The notes under the pieces were generated by a model. It was not told the origin of the DNA. It made no database searches and saw only the letters and a list, made by a program, of their open reading frames with translations. A stretch of 64,000 bases of DNA, from contig CP053418.1 of the NCBI GenBank assembly GCA_013127575.1, positions 2,728,001-2,792,000 of the forward strand, read 5' to 3'. The DNA comes from Ramlibacter terrae (GTDB lineage Bacteria > Pseudomonadota > Gammaproteobacteria > Burkholderiales > Burkholderiaceae_C). Positions 22,621 to 32,300 of this stretch are shown piece by piece. How positions within the stretch are numbered: position 1 is the stretch's first letter; the number at the start of each line of letters is the position of its first letter. The position numbers and the translations under genes were made by a program.

Positions 22621-23594
22621 GCGCGACCTCCTCCAGCGATGCTGGTAGATCCGCAGGGCGAGTTGCGCGTCGCTGCCGCTCCATCCCGGCGCCTGTGCCT
22701 GCGCCGGACCTTTCCGCGGCCCGGGCGCTTGCCGGATTGCTCTTCGAGGCGCATGGCCTGCACTCCTATGTCGGTGGTCGAGGTGGTGGGCGCCTCCAGC
22801 GCGGCGCGCACCCACCGGTGCCAGATGGAGCGCGGGAACGAATGCCCGGGCATCTCCTCGACGAACTGGGACAGAAACAGGACGTTGCGCTTGCGCGAGG
22901 AATGGACCCGCGCCAGGAAGTGGCGCGACTGCTTCCAGAAGTGATGGTCGCGCGCGTTCTGCAGGAAGATGACCGTGTTGGTCCCCGGCTGCGCATACAA
23001 GGCCGCGGCCGCGTCGTTGACGCATTCCGGCAGCGGATCCTCGGCGGCGAGTTCTGGCCACGCCACCGAGCGGTATCGCTCGACATGGTGCCGCACGTAG
23101 GCCGAGATGTGCAGGATCGGGTTCTCGACGACCGCCACGCTGCCTTCGAGGAAACTGGATTGCACCGGGGCCGGATGGCCGCCCGCGGAGCCCCCGACGA
23201 AGACCACGCGCGAGACGCGCAGGCCCTCGGCCGGGGCGGCGAACATGGCGCGAAGGGCCTGCGGCACGTCGCTGCCCTGTGAGCCGGCGTACCAGCCGGC
23301 GCTGATCTCCGGTGACAGCAGCAGCGTGGGATCGGACACCGAGAGCACGATGTAGCCGCGCGGCAGCGAGCGCACCAGCTTCTTGCCCGGGAAGGCCGGC
23401 ACGCGGCGGCTGCCGCGCGTGACGGCGCCATGGAAGACCACCACCAGCTTTTCGCCGCCGGTCAGCTGCAACGGGCGGGCCGCGACGGCGACCGGGATCC
23501 TCGCGCCCGTGCCGGGCACCTCGACGGCGAACGGCGACGATTTCTCTCCCGAACGAACCAGTTCCACGAACTGGTCGACACCAACGACCTCCAT
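22621..23594 (-). CDS. Alpha/beta-hydrolase-like domain, possibly fused to the downstream GSCFA protein
   Basis: Starts MEVVGVDQFVELVRSGEKSS at an ATG. It contains KLVVVFHGAVTRGSRR, SAGWYAGSQGSD and VVFVGGSAGGHPAPVQSS, where GGSAGG is a plausible nucleophile elbow. A His candidate lies in DHHFWKQSRHF, and HSFPRSIWHRWV comes near the end. It looks like a serine hydrolase of the kind found in exopolysaccharide clusters, which may cut or transfer ester groups. No signal peptide is seen. Near 22734 a CCCGGG should probably read CCCAGGG. With that base, the frame continues through QLALRIYQHRWRRSR directly into the GSCFA start with no stop, so a single protein of roughly 870 residues is possible. 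The 118 bp upstream separates it from the divergent acetyltransferase gene. Confidence 0.6.
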
Positions 23595-23711
23595 CCACGC
23601 CTCCCTGCGTACCGCCTGCCCGCGCCGGCTCCGGCGTGCAGCCGTGATGATAGACGCTCCTCCCGTTGCAGCCCGGGGGAAGGAGCCGCCGCCGTTCGGC
23701 GAAAATGCGGC

Positions 23712-24559
23712 ATGAAATCGGTTGAAATCGGCCTCGGCGGCCGGCTGCGCGGCAACGCGCAATTGCGGGTCGAGAGCCCGTGTTCGGTGCAGGCCCCCTG
23801 GTCAAGGCGACGTGCACCTTCGGCGCCTTCAGCTACATCGGCAAGGGTTCCGAGATGGCGAAGGCGGACGTGGGGCGCTACTGCTCGATCGCGCGCAACG
23901 TGCTGGTCGGCCCCACCTCCCATCCCACCGACTGGTTCAGCTCGCACACCTTCGTGTTCACCCGCGGCGGCGTGATGGCCAACTCCAGCCAGTACCGCCG
24001 GATCGTCCGGGCGAAGCGCTTCGCCGGACAGGCCCTGCGCACCACCGTCGGCAACGACGTCTGGATCGGCGCCAACGCGGTGATCCGGCGCGGCGTGAAG
24101 ATCGGCGACGGCGCCATCGTCGCGGCGGGCGCGGTCGTGGTGAAGGACGTGCAGCCCTACGAGATCGTCGGCGGCGTGCCCGCGCGCCACATCCGGCCCC
24201 GCTTCCCCGAGGAGACGGTCCGCAGGCTGATGGCGCTGCAGTGGTGGAACTACGACCTCTCCTCTCCCGCCCTGCAGGGCGTGGACTACTCGGACACCGA
24301 GGGCACGCTGGCGCTGTTCGAGTCGCTCGTGGCCGCCGGTTCGCTCCCGCGGCTCGAGCCCGAGGTGCAGGTGCTGACCGGGGACGGCGGCGGAGACGAC
24401 GACGAGGACACGGGCGCCACGGACGAGGCGATAACCGCCGCGCAGGCGGAGCCGGAAGAAGAGGCGGACGACGGAGCACAGGAGCCCACGAAGCGCAGGC
24501 GCACCCTTCGCGGCGGCGTGCGCAAGGTGCTGCGCAAGCTCGCGAAGATGCTGGAGTGA
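23712..24559 (+). CDS. Left-handed beta-helix O-acetyltransferase (CatB/xenobiotic acyltransferase type)
   Basis: About 282 residues. Hexapeptide repeats run through the middle ([19 protein letters not shown] and [19 protein letters not shown], then [19 protein letters not shown]). His in [17 protein letters not shown] is the likely catalytic base. It would acetylate a sugar or antibiotic hydroxyl using acetyl-CoA; in this context a glycan sugar is likely. The last 60 residues are unusual: an acidic stretch ([11 protein letters not shown]) followed by a basic amphipathic end ([12 protein letters not shown]). A base is missing near 23781, probably from CCTGG. The stop overlaps the next gene's GTG. 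Confidence 0.82.
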
Positions 24560-27093
24560 CGCGCTTGAGAGCCGTCTACCTCAACGACAACGCCGTCATC
24601 CCGCACGTGGGATGCAAGGCGGTCACCGACGGCCACGACCGGCTGTTCGCCGAGCTGGGCATCGAGGTCGTCCACCGGTTCTTCAAGAACGACCTGTGGT
24701 TCGCCAAGGCCGCGGGCGACCACCTCCGGGCGCGTCGAGGCGATCGAAGCGGCCTTCGGTCCGCTGATCGCTTCGGTGGACGCCGTGATCGTCAACGGCG
24801 AAGGCACCTTCCACCACGGCCGCGGCGAAGACCTGCTCGCCTTCCCGGCGGCCGCGCAACGCGCGGCGCGCGCCACCTTCGTCCTCAACGCGCTGGTCCA
24901 GGACATGGCGCCGTACGCGCCGGTCTTCAGCGCGTGCGATGCGGTCATCACGCGCGATCCGGTCTCGTTCGAACAGGCGCGGGCCCTCGGCGCACGCGCG
25001 CACCTCTTGCCCGACGCGTTCGTGCTGGCGCGCTTTGCCGATGGCGGAACCCGCGCGCCGGGCAACCCGGTCGTCACGGACTACCACGGCGCCGCGGCGG
25101 GCGGACCGGGCGCCATCATCGACCGCCTGCTGCACGAGCGCGACGGCGGCGTGACCTGGTTTCCGCTGCAAAGCCCGATCGTGTCGTCGCGCTGGCGCGA
25201 AACGGTGGGCTTCCTGCGCGGTGCCTCCTGCATCGTCTCGGCGCGCCACCACGGCTGCTACGCGGCGGCCCTCGCCGGGCGGCCCTTCGTGGTCATGGCG
25301 AGCAATTCGCACAAGATGCAGGCCTTCCGCGCCATGACGGGCGACTTCGTGCCCTACGTCGAATCCTCGGGAATCGCTGGACGCCGCCATCGCGCAGGCG
25401 CGCGACCACGAAGCCGATTTCGCGCGCTTGCCGGACAAGCTCGCGGCGTACGGTTACGTCGAGAAGGCGGCCGGCATCCTGCGTGGCGCCGCGCCGGTCG
25501 CGCGCGCCGAAGCGGTGCCGGCTGCCGACACCCTGCCCTACGCCACGGCGTTGCTCGAAGCGAAGAGCCGGCGCGATCCGCGCTTCCTCCCGCTGCGCCG
25601 GGAGATCGCCGCGGCAGCGTCGCGCGAGGGCAGCTACGCCGCCCACAAGCCTTTCTGGGACAAGCTGCTGAAGCTCGCGCGCAAGCGCAGCTTCCTGGTC
25701 GACGAACTGAACGCCGCCGCGCATGCCATCCGCGACGAGAAGCTGCTCGAAAAGCTGGCGCAGGCGGCATCGCTCGCCCAGCCCGACGCGGGGTACTACG
25801 GCACCACCCTCGCCTTGCGCAGCCGCTCGCCTTCGAAGGCCAACCGCCTCAGCCACCTGCGCAGCGCGGTGGTCGCCGGGGCGGGCGCGGAAGTCGACGA
25901 ACTGATCGCCTCCTGCGAGCCCGTGCAGCCGCGCGACACCGCCGCCCCGGTGGGCGCGCTCGTTCCCGCCCTGCACGCCATCGACGCGCACAAGGACCTG
26001 CTGGCGCTCGAGCACTTCTGGCAGCCGGCCGCCCTGCGCGAGCGCGACGTGCTCAAGCTGGCCGGCGCGCACTACGCGCTCGGCCGCTATGCCTCGGCGC
26101 GACTCTGGCTGGAGAAGGTGCAGGTGGACGACCGCCTGCGCACGGCCGCGCAAGGCCGCATCGCGCACCTGCAGCTGCGCGCGGGTGACTATGCAGGCTG
26201 GTCGTCGATGAGGGCGACCGTGCAGGAAGACTACTTCGTGCGGATCCGCGAGAAGGTCGGCCTGCCCGCGTGGCAGCCCGGCATGCCGGGCGTCCAGCGG
26301 CTGCTGCTCTGGTTCCACGACCGCGGCGGCCGGGCAGCGAAATCATGTGGGGGCGCGCGCTGGGCGCGTTCCGCAAGGTGTTCACGGGCGACATCACGCT
26401 GGTGGTGGACCCGAGGCTGCGCACGCTGTTCGCAGCGAGCCATCCCGGCTGCCGGGTGCTCGGCCGCGATGCGGACTTCCCGGCCGCCGCCGCCGACTGC
26501 CAGGCCTTCCTGTTCGGCATGGAAATGGCGCCGCACGTGGTCGCGCGCGAGGACGACTTCCGCGCCATCGCCGGCGAGCGCCTGGCGCTGCCCGCGCACG
26601 CCCCGGCCCCCGCGGGCGACGGCCGCCGCAACGTCGTTCTGTCGTGGAAGACGACCAACGCCGGCTCCTCCGCCTACCGCAACGTTCCGCTCGATGCGCT
26701 CGCGGCCGTGCTGGCGAAGCACCCTTTCCACTACCACGCGCTGCAGCACGGCGACATCGCCGAGGACGTGGCCGTGCTCCGCGCCGCGCTGGGCGAGCGC
26801 CTGCACGTCGGGACCTTGAACCCGCAGGCGACGATGGAAGACATCGGGCGCTCCCTCTCCCGGATGGAGGCCGTGGTGACCATCGACAACACCACGCTGC
26901 ACATCGCGGGCGCGCTCGGGCTCGAGACGCTGGCGCTGTTCTCGATTCCGTCCTACTGGCAGTGGCCGGCGGAGGGCGAAGGCAGCCGCTGGTACGACAC
27001 GGTGCGGCTGCTGCGGCAGGACGCGCCGGGGCACTGGGAGAAGCCCCGGAACTGCTGGATTGGCATTTGGCACGCATCGCGGGCGCGGCCTGA
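24556..27093 (+). CDS. Multidomain polysaccharide pyruvyltransferase-like / helical / GT9-like glycosyltransferase protein
   Basis: After correction this is one reading frame of about 845 residues. Residues 1-300 resemble polysaccharide pyruvyl transferases, with [40 protein letters not shown] and [18 protein letters not shown]. Residues about 310-570 are helical and TPR-like, with [20 protein letters not shown] and [20 protein letters not shown]. The C-terminal 260 residues look like a GT9/heptosyltransferase lobe, with [35 protein letters not shown] and [20 protein letters not shown]. It could both modify and extend a surface glycan. Breaks lie near 24732, 25372, 26330 and 27044; those at 26330 and 27044 are CCWGG sites. 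It starts at a GTG overlapping the acetyltransferase stop. Confidence 0.72.
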
Positions 27094-27121
27094 AAAAACA
27101 AAACCCGCCGATGGCGGGTTT
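27094..27121 (-). terminator. Terminator after tRNA-Ser (also faces the glycan operon)
   Basis: AAACCCGCC (27101-27109) pairs with GGCGGGTTT (27113-27121). On the minus strand the stem is followed by a T-rich run, so it ends the tRNA transcript. On the plus strand it starts 8 bp after the glycosyltransferase stop and may terminate that operon too. Confidence 0.8.
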
Positions 27122-27130
27122 GTTCAGGTT

Positions 27131-27223
<93 letters not shown>

Positions 27224-27235
27224 AGCAAGCCCGCC

Positions 27236-27241
27236 ATTGTA
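27236..27241 (-). promoter_or_regulatory. Putative -10 box of tRNA-Ser
   Basis: On the minus strand TACAAT lies 12 bp upstream of the tRNA 5' end, close to the TATAAT consensus and just downstream of the kinase stop codon at 27244. No convincing -35 box was found, so this is tentative. Confidence 0.4.
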
Positions 27242-27243
27242 TC

Positions 27244-29326
27244 TCAGGCCATGACGGTTCCCCTGCGCGCCCGGGCGGGATTGGCCAGCATCGTCAGCAA
27301 CAGGTTCACGTCCGCCGGCTTGACCATGTGGAAGTCGAAACCGGCCTGGGCCGAGCGGGTGCGGCTTTCCGCTTCGCCGTAGCCGGTCAGCGCGATCAGC
27401 AGCGCGTCGCGCGACTCGGGTTGCGCGCGCAGCGCGTGCGCCACCTCGAAGCCGTTCATGCCCGGCAGGCCGATGTCCAGCAGCACGACCTCGGGCCGGA
27501 ACTCGCGCGCGGTCGCCAGCGCCTGCTGGCCTTCGTGCGCCACCCGCACCTCGAAGCCTTCCATCTGCAGCAGCGTCATGAGCGTCTCGGCGGAGGCCGC
27601 GAGGTCGTCGACCACCAGGATGCGCGAGGCGCCGGTGCGCGCCGCGGGGACACGCGGCTCCAGCGCGGGTTGCATGGTGGCCGTGCCGGTGCCGACGCGG
27701 GCCGGCAGGCAGACCGTCACCTGCGCCCCCTTGCCCAGACCTTCGCTGGTGGCCAGCACGTGGCCGCCATGCAGTTCGACGAGGTGCTTGACCAGCGTGA
27801 GGCCGATGCCCAGGCCGCCCTGCGAGCGGTCGAGCGACTGGTCGGCCTGCGCGAAGAGGTCGAAGATGTGCGGCAGGAATTCGGGCGCGATGCCGGCGCC
27901 CTGGTCCCGGACCGCGATGCGCAATTCGCCCTCGTGGAAGCTCGCATCCAGCGCGATGTGGCTGCGCTCCGGCGAGAACTTGGAAGCGTTGTTGATCAGG
28001 TTGGACAGCACCTGCGACAGGCGCACGTCGTCGCCGTCGAGCTCGATGCATTCCGGCGGCAGGGACACGTCCGGGACCTGCTCGCGCGCGGCCACGCGCG
28101 GCGAGCTGGCTTCCACCGAGCGCTCGATCAGCGTGGACAGCACCATCTTCTCGGGCTTCACCGCGACCTTGCCCTGCACGATGCGCGAGACGTCCAGCAG
28201 GTCGTCGATGAGCCGCGCCATTGGTCGGCCTGCCGGCCGATCACGTCGCGCGCCCACGCCAGCTTGGGCGGCAGCGCCTCGGCGGCGGTGAGGATGTGGA
28301 CGGCATTGCGGATCGGCGCCAGCGGGTTGCGCAGCTCGTGCGCCAGCATGGCGGGGAACTCGTTCTTGCGCCGGTCGGCTTCCTGCACGGCCGAGTACAG
28401 CCGCGCGTTCTCCATGGCGATCGAAGCGCGGCTCGCCACCTCGCGCACCAGCGCGATGCGCGTCGAGTCGAACTGCTTTTCGTCGGCCAGCAGCGCCAGC
28501 GCGCCGCGGATCTGGTCGCCCGCCATCAGCGGGCAGATCGCGGCCGCGCGCCCCTTGCCGTCGCGCCACAGGTGGAACTGCTTGTCGCGCAGCACCTTGT
28601 CGGCGGCGGACCGCAGCTCCGGGCCCATCGCTTCGGCGAAGGCCGCGTGGTCGTCCGCCCGCGGCGCGGGATGCATTTCCAGCCGCCGCACGCCGCCTTC
28701 CTTGTCGGGCATGCCCAGGATGGCGCGGTCGCCGAGCATCGGCACGCACAGCTGCAGCACGGCGGCGATGGTGTCGTCGAGGTTGAGCGAGCGCGACAGG
28801 CGCTGGCTGGCCTCGGCCGGTAGTCGGCGCGATGGCTCGCTTCTTCAGCCGCGGCGCGCGCCGCCTCCGAGCGCGCGAGCTGCTCGCGCTGCGCCGCCTG
28901 CTTCTGCAGCTGGCGGTTCATGCGGAAGAGCTCCACGAACACCCGCACCTTGGAGCGCAGCACCTCGGGCACCACCGGCGACGGGATGTAGTCGACGGCG
29001 CCGAGCGCATAGCCCCGGCGCGCCTGCAACTCGTCGACGTAGGCGGTGATGAAGACGATCGGCGTCTGCGCCGACTTCTTGTACTGCCGGATCAGGCTGG
29101 CCGTCTCGAGCCCGTCGATGTCGGGCATGTTGACGTCGAGCAGGATGACCGCGAACTCCATCTCGAGGATGTACTTCAGGGCCTCCTGCCCGGACCGGGC
29201 GCTGACGATGTTCTGGTCGAGTTCGTCGAGCACCGTGGTGAACACGACGTGCTTTTCCGGCAGGTCGTCCACCACCAGGATGTTGACCTTCTCCGGAGGC
29301 TCCGTCGCGGGCACTGCACTCGTCAC
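27244..29326 (-). CDS. Hybrid sensor: REC-GAF-histidine kinase-REC
   Basis: Cytoplasmic hybrid kinase of about 694 residues with no membrane segment. An N-terminal receiver (NILVVDDLPEKHVVFTTVL, phospho-acceptor Asp in ILLDVNMPDIDG) is followed by a short coiled coil and a GAF domain (residues about 170-320). Then come HisKA with H-box MLAHELRNPLAPI, HATPase with NLINNASKF and GGLGIGLTLVKHLVELHGG, and a C-terminal receiver with ILVVDD and VLLDIGLPGMNG. One-base losses lie near 28222 and 28822, the second at CCTGG. It begins with a GTG 18 bp downstream of the stop of the giant HAMP kinase, so both are probably made together and may form a phosphorelay. Confidence 0.9.
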
Positions 29327-29343
29327 TCACTCTCCCTTGTATG

Positions 29344-32300
29344 TCATTGCTGCAACCAGGCCCGCAGCACCGCCAGCAGGTCCGGCGTGTTGACCGGCTT
29401 GGCCGGGTAGTCCCGGGCGCCCGCCTCGATGCACTTCTCGCGGTCGCCCTTCATGGCCTTCGCGGTCACGGCGATCATCGGCAGGTTGCGCCCTTGCGGC
29501 AGCTTGCGGATTTCCTTCATCGTCGCCATGCCGTCCATCTCCGGCATCATGATGTCCATCAGCACCCACCGGATGCCGGGGTCGTTGGCCACGCGGTTGA
29601 TCGCCTCGCGCCCATTGTCGGCCCAAACGATGTCCATCCCGTGCTCTTCCAGCACGGTGGCCAGCGCGAAGATGTTGCGCATGTCGTCGTCCACGATCAG
29701 CACGCGCTTGCCCGAGAGCGGCTTGGCCGACTCGTAGAAGTTGTCGATCACCGACCGCTTGGTCTCGGGCAGCCGCGCGGGGCTGCGGTGCAGCGCGATC
29801 AGCGCCGCATCGAAAAGCCGCGGCGCTCCCCGGACTTCGTGCACCGTGACCGCGTCGTCCGATACCCAGCTGGAGCCCTCCACGCCGATGGCGCGGTACA
29901 GGATCAGAGGCACCGGGCCGATGCCGGCCGGCTGGCGACTGCGCGCTTGTAGTCGCGCGGGTCGACGCCGCCGAAGCCGTCTTCGAGCAGCACGGCGTCG
30001 AAGCGGCCCTCGTCCAGCGCCTTGAGCAGCTGCGGCCCGCTGGCCACCACCGTGACGTCGATGTGCTCGCCCTCGACCTGCGCCAGCAGCTCGTTGCGCG
30101 CGGCCGGTCGTCCAGCGCCACGAGCAGGCTCTTCTCGTTGCGCGAGACGTAGCTGTGCACCTTCTCCAGCATGGTGTCAAGCACTTCCTTGGAGCGGATC
30201 GGCTTCTCGAGGAACGCCAGCGCGCCGGACTGGAAGGCACGGTCCTTGGAGTCGTCGGTGGAGATCACGCACACCGGCACGTGGCGCAGCGCCAGGTCGT
30301 GCTTGATGCGGTCGAGGACGCGCCAGCCCGCCATGTCGGGCAGGTGCATGTCGAGCGTGATCGCCGAGGGCTTGTGCTGGCTGGCCAGCGTCAGCGCGCC
30401 GGCGCCCATGGTGGTCACCAGGCCCTTGAAGCCCTTGGCGCGCGCCGCGTCCAGCAGGAAGCGGGCGAACGCCAGGTCGTTCTCGACGATCAGCAGCACG
30501 AGGTCGCCGCCGTGGATGCTGTCGCGGTCGTCGTTGGCCACGTTGTCGGCGGCGGCGCTGTCGTCGCCATCGCTGTCGTTGGCGGCCTGCGCCTGCTCCT
30601 GCGCGGGCGGCGGCGCCAGGCGCTTGGGCATCAGCGGCATCGTCTGGTCGGAGCGGTGCTCGGTGGTGATGCGGCGCGCGGTGCGCGTGGCCATGTAGAC
30701 CAGCGGCAGGTACAGCGTGAACGTCGAGCCCTGCCCCGGCGCCGAGATCAGGCGGATCTCGCCGCCGAGCAGCTTGGACAGCTCGCGCGAAATCGCCAGG
30801 CCGAGGCCCGTGCCGCCGTACTTGCGGCTCGTCGATCCGTCGGCCTGCTGGAACGCCTCGAAGATGATCTGCTGCTTGTCGGGCGAGATGCCGATGCCGG
30901 TGTCCGACACCGAGAAGGCCAGCACCTGCTGGGCCCGGTTGAGGTCGTCGTTCTCCGTGTTCCATCCGGCGAAGACCTCTTCGACCGTCAGCGTCACGTG
31001 GCCCCTGGTGCGTGAACTTGAAGGCGTTCGACAGCAGGTTCTTCAGGATCTGCTGCAGGCGCTTGGCGTCCGTGACCATCGAAGTCGGCAGGTTGAGGCC
31101 GGTGCGGACGGTGAAGTCCACGTTCTTGGCCTCGGCCACGTGGCGGAAGGTGCGCTCCACGTACAGCTGCAGGTCGGTCAGGCGCAGCTCGTTGACGTCG
31201 ACGACCACGGTGCCGGACTCGATCTTGGACAGGTCCAGGATGTCGTTGATCAGCATCAGCAGGTCGTTGCCCGACGAGTGGATCGTCTTGGCGAACTCCA
31301 CCTGCTTGGGCGTCAGGTTGCCTTCGGGGTTCTTGCACAGCTGGTCGGACAGGATCAGCAGCGAGTTCAGCGGCGTGCGCAGCTCGTGCGACATGTTCGC
31401 CAGGAACTCGGACTTGTACTTGGACGTCAGGGCCAGCTGCTTGGCTTTTTCTTCCAGCGCCTGGCGGGCCTGTTCCACTTCGGCGTTCTTGCGCTCCACC
31501 TCCTGGTTCTGGTGGGCCAGCAGCCGCGCCTTCTCCTGCAGTTCCTCGTTGGTCTGCTGCAGTTCCTCCTGGCGCGACTGGAGTTCCTGCGCCAGCGACT
31601 GCGACTGCGCCAGCAGGTCTTCCGTCCGCATGTTGGCCTCGATCGTGTTGATCACGATGCCGATCGATTCCGTCAGCTGGTCGAGGAAGGCCTGGTGCGT
31701 CGGGTTGAAGCGCTCGACCGAAGCCAGTTCGATCACGCCCCGGACCTGGCCTTCGAAGATGATCGGCAGCACCAGCACGTTGAGCGGCGCGACTTCCGTC
31801 AGGCCCGATGCGATGCGCAGGGCCTCCGGGAAGCTGGAGGTCAGCATGATCTTCTTCTTGTCGAAGGCGGCCGGCCGACGAGGCCCCCGGCCGAGGTCGA
31901 CTTCCTTGCCGTAGGCGCCGTGCCCATCGGAGGCATACGAGGCCATCAGGCGCAGACGGGGCTGCTCCCTGGCTGTAGCGCAGCACGTAGAACTCGGCCT
32001 GCTGCGCGCCCACCACGGGCGCCAGCTCGGACAGGATCAGGTGGCCCACCGCGACCAGGTCGCGCTGGCCCTGCAGCATCCGCGAGAACTTGGCCGGGTT
32101 GGTCTTGAGCCAGTCCTGCTCGGTGTTGACCTGCGTCGTGTCCTTCAGGTTGCGGATCATCTCGTTGACGGTGTCTTTCAGCGCGGCCATTTCGCCCAGC
32201 GCCTCCACCGTGATCGACCGCGTCAAGTCACCCTGCGTCACGGCCGTCGCCACCTCGGCGATCGCTCGCACCTGCGTGGTGAGGTTGGCCGCCAGCTGGT

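Noticed and set aside
12761..27093. Recently acquired genomic island at tRNA-Ser
   Set aside because: The tRNA lies at one end, but no integrase, no direct repeat of the tRNA 3' end and no clear base-composition shift were seen.
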